A stretch of 64,000 nucleotides of DNA, from positions 1-64,000 of the forward strand of contig JAFGRD010000047.1 in the NCBI GenBank assembly GCA_016935315.1, read 5' to 3'. Source of the DNA: Pirellulales bacterium. Its GTDB lineage: Bacteria; Planctomycetota; Planctomycetia; Pirellulales; Thermoguttaceae. Shown in pieces: positions 36,398 through 44,208 of this stretch. The stretch's first letter is position 1. Every line of letters starts with the position of its first letter. A model generated the notes under the pieces. It saw only the letters and a list, made by a program, of their open reading frames with translations. It was not told where the DNA came from and did no database searches. A program made the translations under genes and the position numbers.

Positions 36398-36859
36398 ATG
36401 AGCTTTCTGGAATGGTGGGGCGAGAGTGTTGATCCGGGCAAGGTCGGGACGATCGACCTCAGCGGAGAACACGAGGCATGTCAGTGCAGGCCGCTGGTGT
36501 GGGGCCGGCTGCTGTGCATCGTGATCGGCCTGCCCGTCTTCTGGTATCTGACGGTCCCTCGCGTGCCGTTGCCGACCTGGCAATCCGCGCTGCTGGTGAT
36601 CGGCGGCACGCTGATCTACGTCGCGGTGGCGTATCTGATCCACCCGCAACCCGATCTGAAGAACATCGGTCCCGCGGCGGGCATGATCGATCACCCGTGG
36701 CGCTACTCCGACGATCTGAATCGTCTTCTGCTGGGCGTGCAATGCGTGCTGGGCCCGGGGCGGTTCATTGCCGAGTCGCTGCTGGACGCGCTTGTCCTCT
36801 TTCGGAGCTGTGAGGATCCGCAGGAGACCTTGCCGACCGAGCCCGACTGGCGGCGGTAG
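36398..36859 (+). CDS. Two-helix membrane protein of unknown function
   Basis: 153 residues, ATG with AGGAGG upstream. Short N-terminus, two membrane helices (about 33-53 and 62-82, LLCIVIGLPVFWYLTV and SALLVIGGTLIYVAVAYLI), then a soluble tail with Trp and Leu-rich segments (IDHPWRYSDDLNRLLLGV). Similar small proteins recur in planctomycetes but I cannot name a family. Convergent with the tandem hydrolase, 8 bp apart. Confidence 0.65.
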   Translation: MSFLEWWGESVDPGKVGTIDLSGEHEACQCRPLVWGRLLCIVIGLPVFWYLTVPRVPLPTWQSALLVIGGTLIYVAVAYLIHPQPDLKNIGPAAGMIDHPWRYSDDLNRLLLGVQCVLGPGRFIAESLLDALVLFRSCEDPQETLPTEPDWRR

Positions 36860-36867
36860 CGGCCGTC

Positions 36868-38538
36868 CTACTGTAGTCGCTCCAAGAACTGGCGCAGCCG
36901 ATCGTAGTATTCCGGCGGCGGGAACTCGTGACCGCGTTTCGGAAACGGGATGAACTGCTTGGGCTCGTGGGCTGCCTCGAACAGCCGACGGCCGAATTCG
37001 ATGGGGACGATCGGGTCGGCTTCGCCGTGGCTTTGCAGCAGCGGGCCTTGATAGGCGCCGATCTTCTCCGCCGAAGCGAACTTGCTACGCACCAGTATTC
37101 GCACCGGCAAGCGTGGATAGTGGTGGGCGGCCACTTCCGGCATGGAGGAGAATGTGCCGTCCAGCACCAGCGCCCGGGCCCCGTCCTTGGCCGCCAGATC
37201 GACCGCCACGGCGCCCCCGAGCGAATGGCCCATCAACACGATTTCCTTCTCCGCCACGTTTGCCCGCTCGGCCAGCCACGCCCGGGCGGCCCGTGCGTCG
37301 GCCAGAACGCCTGGTTCGTCGGGTGTTCCTTCGCTGCGTCCGAAGCCGCGGTAGTCGAACGCCAGCACCGAGACTCCGACTTGCTTGTGTAAGACCCTCA
37401 GCAGGTCGGCCGTGTAGCTGACGTTATCGCCGTTGCCGTGGCAGAACAGCACGACGCCGAGCGGGTCTTGCCGCGGCACGTACCAGCCGTGCAGCTTGGT
37501 GCCGTCGGCGGCACGGAACCAGGCGTCCTCGAAACGCAAGCCCGCCGGATGCCAATCGCCCTGGGGATAGCGGGCGGGAACGAAGACCAGCGAGTTTTCG
37601 ACGGTCTCCAGGAACCCCTCGTCCTTTTCGGCCGGTTCGGGCGGTTCGCCGAGAAACGCGGTCAGTTGATCGTAGTAGCTTCGGGGCAGGGAGTCGTTGT
37701 GGCCGAGCCCCGGCAACGTGACGAACTGCTTGGGCTCGTTGGCCGCCTCGAACAGCCGGCGCCCCGACTCGAAGGGGACGATCGTGTCGGCCTCGCCGTG
37801 GCTTTGCAGCAGCGGGCCGTGATAGGACGCGATCTTGGCCGCCGAATCGAAGCGAGTCCGCATCATCCACCGAACCGGGAGCCAGGGGTAGTGGTGGGCG
37901 GCCACGTCGGGCATGGAGCTGAACGTGCTCTCCAAGACCAGCGCCCGGGCTCCGTCACGGGCGGCCAGATCGACCGCCACGCCACCACCCAGCGAACGCC
38001 CCATCAACACAACATCGGTCTGCTCGATGGCTTCCCGGTCGGCAAGCCACTGGCGCGCGGCCCGGGCATCGGCCAGCACGCTCGCCTCGTTGGGCTCGCC
38101 GCGGCTGCGTCCGTAACCGCGGTAGTCGAAGATGAACACCGACACGCCCACGCGGTCGTGCAGGACGTGCAGGATATCTGCCCGATGCGTGATGTTCCCG
38201 GCATTTCCGTGGCAGTAGAGCACGGCGGCGCGGGGCCGATCGTGCGGCACGTACCAGCCGTGCAGCGTCGTCCCGTCGTCGGCCTCGAAGAAGACGCCTT
38301 CGAAATCGAGCCCGGGCGGGTTCCAGTTCCCCTCGGGGAAGCGGGAGGGGAAGAAAATGAATGATTCTTCAAACAGCATCATCAACACGACGACCAGCAG
38401 ATAGGCCACCAGCGGGATCAGCGCCAAGCGGGCGACGCGCCACGCGATGTGTCGTCGAGCCGTCCGGGGCCGGGGCATTTGCGGCTGGGCCGGGCCGCCG
38501 TCGGCCGGCGCATCGGCCGGTTGCCGTTCGTTCGGCAT
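36868..38538 (-). CDS. Tandem alpha/beta hydrolase (two full BEM46/ABHD13-like domains)
   Basis: 556 residues. N-terminal membrane anchor (LALIPLVAYLLVVVLMMLF, about 38-56) then two complete hydrolase domains, about 60-300 and 308-556, both with oxyanion HGN (CHGNAGN, CHGNGDN). Catalytic sets: Ser182 (MGRSLGG), Asp251 (GEADTIVP), His280; and Ser439 (MGHSLGG), Asp508 (GEADPIVP), His537. The two halves are about 60-70% alike by eye, a recent internal duplication, with both triads intact. Such single-domain enzymes are membrane-bound thioesterase/esterase-like proteins with unknown substrates. The fused pair is uncommon. Confidence 0.88.
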   Translation of the reverse strand: MPNERQPADAPADGGPAQPQMPRPRTARRHIAWRVARLALIPLVAYLLVVVLMMLFEESFIFFPSRFPEGNWNPPGLDFEGVFFEADDGTTLHGWYVPHDRPRAAVLYCHGNAGNITHRADILHVLHDRVGVSVFIFDYRGYGRSRGEPNEASVLADARAARQWLADREAIEQTDVVLMGRSLGGGVAVDLAARDGARALVLESTFSSMPDVAAHHYPWLPVRWMMRTRFDSAAKIASYHGPLLQSHGEADTIVPFESGRRLFEAANEPKQFVTLPGLGHNDSLPRSYYDQLTAFLGEPPEPAEKDEGFLETVENSLVFVPARYPQGDWHPAGLRFEDAWFRAADGTKLHGWYVPRQDPLGVVLFCHGNGDNVSYTADLLRVLHKQVGVSVLAFDYRGFGRSEGTPDEPGVLADARAARAWLAERANVAEKEIVLMGHSLGGAVAVDLAAKDGARALVLDGTFSSMPEVAAHHYPRLPVRILVRSKFASAEKIGAYQGPLLQSHGEADPIVPIEFGRRLFEAAHEPKQFIPFPKRGHEFPPPEYYDRLRQFLERLQ

Positions 38539-38562
38539 CGCCAGGGCCCCCAGGGAGTGTAA

Positions 38563-39522
38563 CTACCGGAACTGATAGTCCGGGTTGCGCGTGTCGAAAT
38601 CGCGGTCGGTGAAGCCGTTATTCAACTTCAGGTTCAAGTAGGTGTACTCCTCGATCAACTCCGGACGACCGCTGGCCTGGGGAGGCCAACTGTGTGACTC
38701 GTAGCGGATGGCCACGTTCAACTCGTCGTCGACGAAGATCCTCGCCAGGTGGAACAGGAAGTTGCGCCGCGGGTACGGGTGGACCACCTGGATGCAGGTG
38801 CACGTGCGATCGTTGATCTTCACGCCCTTGAAGTAATTCACCTCGCACTCGCCGTACTTTACGTCCTGCTCGGCCACGTCGATCAGCCGGCGAACCAGGT
38901 TGAGGATCCCCAACTCGGTCAGCGGATAGCGTTGCCCGCGCATGGCGATCACGCCGTTGGGCTTCAGCGAAATCGTGCCCACCAACTTGTCCTGGATGCC
39001 CGTCGTATGGGCCCACAAGTTGCCGTTGTTCTGGCCGTCGATGTAGATCACCTCGCGGCCTTTCAACGCCGGCGGGCCGAGGAAATAGAGATAGACGCTG
39101 AAGGGCTTGTGCCGCACTTTGACGAACATGTATTCGGTCTCGCCGACCTTGCCGTCGAGCCGCTCGCGCTTGACCAGCGTGGCCGAGTAGTCCTGGATCT
39201 TCTCGATGTTCTCCAAACCCGTATAGGCCCAACGCAGCGCAGGCATCAAAGGGTGCTCCGGCGGCTGGGCAACGCCCGGTTGCGTCGGGCCGGGCGGCTG
39301 GATCGAGGTCATTCGGTCTGCCAGCCGGATTCCCTGGAATGGGGGGGGTTGCAGCGAGGCTCTCGGCTGTGGGCCGGGCATGGGGCCGGGCGGCCTGGGC
39401 CCCGTGGGCACGGGACCGACCTGCCCGTGGGCCTTGACCGAGTAGAACAGCAAGGTCGCCAACAGCAGAGCCGTGAGCATTGCCGTCAGCCGACTGCGAC
39501 GAAACGAGTTGGCTAGAACCAT
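38563..39522 (-). CDS. DUF1571 family secreted protein
   Basis: 319 residues from ATG 39522 (GGAGG about 9 bases upstream). Signal peptide (LTAMLTALLLATLLFYSVKA), a 45-residue Pro/Gly-rich linker (VPTGPRPPGPMPGPQPRA), then the DUF1571 domain: YSATLVKRERLDGKVGE, YMFVKVRHKPFSVYLYFLGP, GREVIYIDGQNNGNLWAHT, TCTCIQVVHP and IEEYTYLNLKLNNGFTDRDF. DUF1571 proteins are envelope proteins typical of planctomycetes, distantly like LolA-fold sorting proteins. A near-consensus sigma-54 promoter lies about 115 bp upstream, so it may belong to the NtrC-controlled set. Confidence 0.88.
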   Translation of the reverse strand: MVLANSFRRSRLTAMLTALLLATLLFYSVKAHGQVGPVPTGPRPPGPMPGPQPRASLQPPPFQGIRLADRMTSIQPPGPTQPGVAQPPEHPLMPALRWAYTGLENIEKIQDYSATLVKRERLDGKVGETEYMFVKVRHKPFSVYLYFLGPPALKGREVIYIDGQNNGNLWAHTTGIQDKLVGTISLKPNGVIAMRGQRYPLTELGILNLVRRLIDVAEQDVKYGECEVNYFKGVKINDRTCTCIQVVHPYPRRNFLFHLARIFVDDELNVAIRYESHSWPPQASGRPELIEEYTYLNLKLNNGFTDRDFDTRNPDYQFR

Positions 39523-39908
39523 CGAAAACCCTCCCTGATGAGTGTCTGCGTCAGAAGCTGGATTCAGCTGCCGCTCGGGCGGCTGCGGTGCCTCGTTCGT
39601 CCTTGTGTGTTCTGGGGCAAGTGGACGCGGATAGTGCATAATGCGTGCCAACTCGTGTTTTTGGCGCTGAGCGTCGGGGGCACCCCCCAAGAGACCCGCT
39701 AAAGACGCGTTTTTGGCGAGCCATGGGTAGAAAATCCCCTGCAGTTGCGAGCTTCCCTCCTCGACCTTATCGCAAATTCTGCACGAGGGGATTACAATGT
39801 TTCGCGACTGAAGGGTTCCTTGCCCAACCGTTGCGATGTGCCCTGCCGAAATGTCGCCGCCAATCGTCATAACTTACCCAGTTTCCTGCCCCGTGGGGAG
39901 ATCAGTTT
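39523..39908. other. 386-bp divergent intergenic region
   Basis: Gap between the DUF1571 gene (minus) and the MBL-fold gene (plus). It holds the sigma-54 promoter at 39635-39650 and two direct copies of GTTTTTGGCG at 39657-39666 and 39709-39718, 52 bp apart, just upstream of that promoter. Confidence 0.6.
39635..39650 (-). promoter_or_regulatory. Sigma-54 promoter of the DUF1571 gene
   Basis: On the minus strand TTGGCACGCATTATGCA: TGGCAC-N5-ATGCA, GG and GC ten bases apart, one mismatch to TTGC. It is closely similar to the hdr promoter (TTGGCACGCGTATTGCA). The first transcribed base would be near 39625, giving a leader of about 100 nt to the ATG at 39522. Confidence 0.65.
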
Positions 39909-40568
39909 GTGAAGCAGCCCGAACTCCAGGTCAACACGATCTTTTCCGTGCCTTTCGGAGAGAACTGCTACGTCGCCCGACTTGAGGGAAGAAACGACTG
40001 TCTGGTTGTCGATCCGGGGTTGGAGCCGCACAAGATCATCGAGTTCCTCGACGAGCAGGGACTGGTTCCCGCAGCCATTCTAAACACGCACGGCCATCTC
40101 GACCACATCGCCGGCAATGCGACCCTGAAACAACGCTGGCCCGATTGCCCGCTGGTGATTGGCTCGGGCGAGGCCGCCAAGCTGACCGACGCGCGGGCGA
40201 ATCTGTCAACCATGGTCGATATGGCGGTCGTCAGCCCGCCGGCCGACATCACCGTCGAGGACGGCGAAACGTACTCGGCGGCGGGGCTGGACCTGACCGT
40301 GCTGCTTGTTCCCGGCCACTCGAGAGGGCATGTCGCCTATCTCGTGGAGGATCACGATCCGCCGGTCGTGTTCGTGGGCGACCTGATCATGGCGGGCAGC
40401 ATCGGCCGAACCGACTTTCCCGACGGCGACGGCAGGCAACTGGTCGAGTCGATCCATTCGAAGCTGTTTACCTTGCCCGACGAAACGCTGCTGTTGTCGG
40501 GCCACGGCTCACGAACCACCGTGGGCCAGGAGAAGCGCTCCAATCCGTTCGTGGGCTTGCAGCGCTGA
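39909..40568 (+). CDS. MBL-fold metallohydrolase (glyoxalase II-like)
   Basis: 219 residues from GTG 39909 with GGGGAG upstream. Metallo-beta-lactamase core: NCYVARLEG at the start, THGHLDHIAGNA (HxHxDH), VPGHSRGHVAYLV, FVGDLIMAGSIGRTDFPDG, and SGHGSRTTVGQEK at the end, the pattern of short hydroxyacylglutathione hydrolase-like enzymes. These cleave S-acyl thiols with two metal ions in the cytosol. Without the C-terminal glutathione-binding domain of true glyoxalase II, substrate is uncertain. Convergent with punA. Confidence 0.88.
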   Translation: MKQPELQVNTIFSVPFGENCYVARLEGRNDCLVVDPGLEPHKIIEFLDEQGLVPAAILNTHGHLDHIAGNATLKQRWPDCPLVIGSGEAAKLTDARANLSTMVDMAVVSPPADITVEDGETYSAAGLDLTVLLVPGHSRGHVAYLVEDHDPPVVFVGDLIMAGSIGRTDFPDGDGRQLVESIHSKLFTLPDETLLLSGHGSRTTVGQEKRSNPFVGLQR

Positions 40569-40582
40569 AACAGCCCGAGGCG

Positions 40583-41416
40583 TCACGCGGCGGCGGCCTC
40601 CATCGCCAGAACACCCAGGACGAGCTTGGCCAGCTTGGGCTCGGCCGTGGCGGCCGTGGCGATGATTTCGTGGATGTCGGCCGGCTTCAGCGCATCGGGA
40701 AGACAGAGGTCCGTGACGATCGAAAGCCCCAACACGCGCATGCCCGCATGGACCGCCGCGATGACCTCCGGCACGGTCGACATCCCCACCACGTCCGCCC
40801 CGATGGCGCGCAGGAAACGGTATTCCGCGCGGGTCTCGAGGTTCGGTCCGGTCACGGCCACGTAGACACCCTTGTGGGCGGCGAAATTCTCCCGCCGGGC
40901 TATCTCCAGCGCGCGATCGATCAGCACCGGATCGTACGGGGCGCACATGTCGGGGAACCGGGGCCCCAAACCGTCGTCGTTCACGCCGATCAACGGGTTG
41001 CCGTTCATCAGGTTGATGTGGTCCTCGATGACCATGATGTCGCCCTGGGCGTACCGAGGGTTCATTCCCCCGCAGGCGTTCGAGACGATCAGCAGCCCGG
41101 CGCCCAGCGCCCTCATCACCCGCACCGGGAAGGTGATCTGCCGGTGCGTGTACCCTTCGTAAGCGTGGAAGCGGCCCTCCATGGCGACAACCGACACACC
41201 CTGCAACTTGCCGCAGACGAGTTGGCCCGCGTGGCCGACGGCCGTCGACTGGGGAAAGTGAGGAATCATCTGGTAGTCCAGCGACGCCTCCGTGTCAATC
41301 TGCTTGGCGACGCTGCCCAATCCGGTTCCCAGGATGATCCCTACTCGAGGCTTCCCCGGCCAGTGTTGGCGGATGACGTCGGCGGCCTGCGCAATCTGCG
41401 CGGCAAGTTCGTGCAT
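40583..41416 (-). CDS. punA: Purine nucleoside phosphorylase, trimeric type
   Basis: 277 residues from ATG 41416 (GGAGGGAGT upstream); extension to 41434 not needed. Signatures IILGTGLGSVA, VAMEGRFHAYEGY, VSNACGGMNP and GPNLETRAEYRFLRAIGADV. The base-binding Glu (LETRAE) is kept, but the residue matching Asn243 of the human enzyme is Asp236 (SIVTDLC). In the human enzyme that substitution is reported to let it accept 6-amino purines such as adenosine, so substrate range may be broader here (inference). Cytosolic purine salvage. Neighbours do not suggest an operon. Confidence 0.93.
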   Translation of the reverse strand: MHELAAQIAQAADVIRQHWPGKPRVGIILGTGLGSVAKQIDTEASLDYQMIPHFPQSTAVGHAGQLVCGKLQGVSVVAMEGRFHAYEGYTHRQITFPVRVMRALGAGLLIVSNACGGMNPRYAQGDIMVIEDHINLMNGNPLIGVNDDGLGPRFPDMCAPYDPVLIDRALEIARRENFAAHKGVYVAVTGPNLETRAEYRFLRAIGADVVGMSTVPEVIAAVHAGMRVLGLSIVTDLCLPDALKPADIHEIIATAATAEPKLAKLVLGVLAMEAAAA

Positions 41417-41514
41417 GAATACTCCCTCCGGCAAGGCTGCATTGTTTCGGGTGTTGCGATCGCCGCTCCCGTAGCCCAGGGCCCGGTCTGACTGGACCTT
41501 CGCTGGGCGGGCTG

Positions 41515-41781
41515 CTAGAGGTCGTCCAACTCGTCGTCCTCATCCTCATCCAGATCGCTATCGTCTTCATCGTCGTCGAAGTCGTCGTCGTCGAAGTCAT
41601 CGTCGAAGTCGTCGTCGAAGTCGTCGTCGAAGTCGTCGTCGAAGTCGTCGTCATCGAAGTCGTCGAAGTCGTCGTCTTGGGCGACGCACGTGCCGGGCAA
41701 CAGCTCGGCCGCCGATTTCGGCAAGAAGTCATGGTCCGACTCGGTGACGGGCCGTTTCGCAAGGTCGAGTTGAAGCGTCAT
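41515..41781 (-). CDS. Asp-rich low-complexity protein
   Basis: 88 residues from ATG 41781 (GAGGATGG upstream). The first 35 residues (LDLAKRPVTESDHDFLPKSA) are ordinary; residues 36-88 are almost only Asp with regular Phe every fourth residue (DDDFDDDFDDDFDDDF), ending in Asp/Glu. Net charge is extremely negative. A 12-bp unit encodes the array. Such tails could bind metal or basic proteins or help export; no family recognised. Placed between punA and the glycosyltransferase on the same strand, with its own candidate promoter. Confidence 0.65.
   Translation of the reverse strand: MTLQLDLAKRPVTESDHDFLPKSAAELLPGTCVAQDDDFDDFDDDDFDDDFDDDFDDDFDDDFDDDDFDDDEDDSDLDEDEDDELDDL
41574..41666 (-). repeat. 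12-bp tandem array inside the Asp-rich gene
   Basis: GTCGTCGAAGTC, read on the plus strand, is repeated about six times with interspersed GTCGTC units. It encodes the DDDF repeat and is prone to slippage in multiples of three. Confidence 0.7.
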
Positions 41782-42161
41782 GTTTCCATCCTCACCAGTC
41801 AAAAGGACGCAAAGAAATACAGATCGAAAAATCGGGACCGTCCGACGATGCATTCCCGTCGCGTGCAACCCGCACGGGGTCCGCGTCGAATTGTTAGCCG
41901 ACATTCCCCAGCGTGTCAACCTCGCATTCGGCACTGTTTCTTGGGCTCTGCCGATGGAAACGCGCGCCCGGCCGGTCCGGGGCGTGCTGGGACCAAAGGG
42001 GAGCACCTCTGCTATAACTCTCCGGTGGGGCGGCGGTGGCAAAGCAGTGGGGCATCGACGCCCGGTCGGACACTCCTGCGGCCCGATGGCCAAGCACGGC
42101 AAGCCGCGACAGCCCACAGACGCCCAAACGCTGCGATTCCCGCCCCGCCAGGCCGGAAACA
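41782..42161. other. 380-bp gap upstream of the Asp-rich gene
   Basis: Separates the Asp-rich gene from the glycosyltransferase (both minus). Apart from the candidate promoter at 41891-41919 I see nothing. A long frame crosses the region but has no start signal or family likeness. Confidence 0.5.
41891..41919 (-). promoter_or_regulatory. Candidate promoter of the Asp-rich gene
   Basis: On the minus strand TTGACA (41919-41914, perfect -35), 17-bp spacer, TAACAA (41896-41891). Leader would be about 100 nt to ATG 41781. Confidence 0.4.
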
Positions 42162-43775
42162 CTAGCCTTCGCGACGGACCACCGCTTCGTCCACTTCGTC
42201 GGAAGAAGTCTGGCTGACAATGGGGAAGATCGGCGTGGCCGTCCCCGGAATCCAGTCCGCCGGATCGACGCGATACCAACGCCCCAGGCTGTCCGCTGCG
42301 GTCTCCTGCTCGGAGGGCTCCTCGCAGGCAACCGCCTCGTCGCGTTGGACGACGGCCGCCAGATAGGCCCGCAGCTCCATGTCGGTCGGCTCGACCTGCT
42401 GCCACTCGGCCAAGACGGGCCGGGCGGCCTCCACGCGTCCGTTCGACAGCAGAGTGACCGAGAGCCAACGCAGGCAGATCGGGTCGGTGCAACCGGCCGC
42501 GTAGGCGCTTTGCAGGTATCCCAGTGCGGCCGTCCAGTCCTTGGTGGCGGCCTTGCAGGCGCCCCGAACCGCGTCGTGCAGCGGCTCGCGTTCGTCGGGA
42601 TGGGTCGAGAGCTGATCCGCCAGCTCGACGGCTTCGTCGCAGAGATCCTGCCGGACGTACAGATCCAGCAGCCGGCGTCCGAGCCGAATCGAATCCGGAC
42701 ATCGTTGTCGGGCGTCTTCCAGGACGCGGAGCGCCTCGACGTTGCGGCCTTGGATTTGGAGGATGATCGCCAGACAATCGGCGGCCACCTCGGTCAGCTC
42801 GCTCATGTGCCAGATTCCCAGGTCCACCTGGCCGTATCGGACCGCGGTTTCAAACGACCGGGTGGCCAGATCCAGGCGATTTGCGGTCTGCAGGTAGTTG
42901 CCCATCGCCAGCAGCAACTGGGCATCGAAGGGAAAGACCTCCAGCGCCTCGACGCACGTGCTCAACTGGGCTTCGCGGCAGAACGGGTCGCCGTCGTAGG
43001 TGGCCAACAGGCCGTAGTAGGCCTCCAGCATCTCGGTCGAGGCCGGCGGGACCGAAGCGATCACCCGGCGATAGGCTTGCCGGGCCTGGTCGCGGGCAGA
43101 CAGGTTGCCGTAGGCTTCGCCCATGGCCAGCCACAGCCGGGCCGCCGGGTCGCCGTCGGTTTCCTCCAGTTCCAGCTTTGCCAGTTCCAGATCACGTTGG
43201 GCAATCAGGACCTTTCGGGCCGGATCGTTGCGACGCGCGTGACAGAAGATACGCCCCGGTGCGGCGTCGGTCTCCAGGCCAGCGGCCTCGATCGACGGCT
43301 GCAGCGTCTCGCGCACGCGGCCGCTGAAGCGAAGGTCGCGCCGGTTGGGGATCAGCCGAAGCTGCATCGTCTGTTCGGCCGAAGCGGCTGCGTCGGCCGC
43401 AGCCACCTCGAGCATCATCAGGTAGGCCTTCGTCGCATCGGCCTGAAGGTCGACGAACCCGCGCACCTCTTCGGCCGATGCCTGCTGGAGGGTCTCTCCA
43501 GCGTCAAGCCAAAGGATCCAGTCGCCTTCGGCGGTGCAAAGGCAACAGTTTCGGGCAGCCGAGAAATCACTGCTCCAGTCCGTCCGGCTCACCCGGACGC
43601 CGTGCTGTTCGGCAATCGCTACGGTTCGGTCGGTCGAGCCGGTGTCCAAAACGACGATTTCATCGGCGATCGAGCGGACGCTTCTCAGCGAGTCGGCCAA
43701 CACCTCCTGTTCGTCGCGAACGATCATGGCCACCGTTAGTCGGGGGCGCACGGCTTGGTCGGATGAAGCGGGCAT
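42162..43775 (-). CDS. Family 2 glycosyltransferase with TPR tail
   Basis: 537 residues from ATG 43775 (GGGAGAG nine bases upstream); frame continues upstream without support. GT-A fold N-terminus: LTVAMIVRDEQEVLADSLRS, DEIVVLDTGSTDRTVAIAEQ, SSDFSAARNCCL and WILWLDAGETL, a SunS-type pattern with the nucleotide-sugar loop. From about 240 onward a helical TPR-like region (DLELAKLELEETDGDPAARL...). Such proteins glycosylate proteins or small molecules, as with SunS/glycocin transferases. No partner precursor is obvious nearby except the small Asp-rich gene, which lacks Cys. Confidence 0.85.
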   Translation of the reverse strand: MPASSDQAVRPRLTVAMIVRDEQEVLADSLRSVRSIADEIVVLDTGSTDRTVAIAEQHGVRVSRTDWSSDFSAARNCCLCTAEGDWILWLDAGETLQQASAEEVRGFVDLQADATKAYLMMLEVAAADAAASAEQTMQLRLIPNRRDLRFSGRVRETLQPSIEAAGLETDAAPGRIFCHARRNDPARKVLIAQRDLELAKLELEETDGDPAARLWLAMGEAYGNLSARDQARQAYRRVIASVPPASTEMLEAYYGLLATYDGDPFCREAQLSTCVEALEVFPFDAQLLLAMGNYLQTANRLDLATRSFETAVRYGQVDLGIWHMSELTEVAADCLAIILQIQGRNVEALRVLEDARQRCPDSIRLGRRLLDLYVRQDLCDEAVELADQLSTHPDEREPLHDAVRGACKAATKDWTAALGYLQSAYAAGCTDPICLRWLSVTLLSNGRVEAARPVLAEWQQVEPTDMELRAYLAAVVQRDEAVACEEPSEQETAADSLGRWYRVDPADWIPGTATPIFPIVSQTSSDEVDEAVVRREG

Positions 43776-44208
43776 AGGATCTCTCCCAACGCTGCGGACT
43801 CGTAAGAGACATTTCCGGCAGGTCCGGTTGGCGGGGGGGAGTTTAGTGTCTTCGGCAGGCTGCGGAAAGAGCGTTTTCCGTCGAGAGTCGATACCACTGC
43901 ATGTCGCTTCGGAAAAGCGTGGCAACAGCGAGGGACGAGGAATGCTGGGGGGTTCAGCATCAAGAGCAGCGGCAGGGCGCTGTAGCGAAGATGAAAAGAG
44001 TGGGGAAGAATCAGGGAGGCATCTGCACGGTTCGGCGGGCCAGCTCCGTGTTGAAGGCACAAGGGTCGGACGTTCCGCATCGTTCAGTGGGGATCCGCTG
44101 TCGCGACATGAGATGCAACGACGCGGGGATGCGGAACGCCCGACCGTACGCGACGAGGCACAAGGGCGTCGTCACGCGACGAGGCGGCAGGATGGGGCGA
44201 ACATCGTG
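43776..44208. other. 433-bp intergenic region
   Basis: Gap between the glycosyltransferase and the TadG-like gene (both minus). No supported ORF, repeat or RNA; frames over 100 codons here lack codon pattern or homology I can see. Confidence 0.5.

Noticed and set aside
35837-36742. Longer 301-residue reading of the small membrane protein
   Set aside because: The upstream part has no homology and overlaps the plus-strand membrane gene; AAGGAG supports ATG 36076.
41574-41690. CRISPR-like regular repeat
   Set aside because: Units are 12 bp, contiguous and in frame, encoding DDDF; no spacers.
41782-42777. N-terminal extension of the Asp-rich protein
   Set aside because: The extension is an Arg-rich antisense read of the glycosyltransferase region; ATG 41781 has a good Shine-Dalgarno and promoter.
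43736-44080. 114-codon minus-strand ORF before the glycosyltransferase
   Set aside because: Overlaps the glycosyltransferase start, has no ribosome binding site and no recognisable motif.
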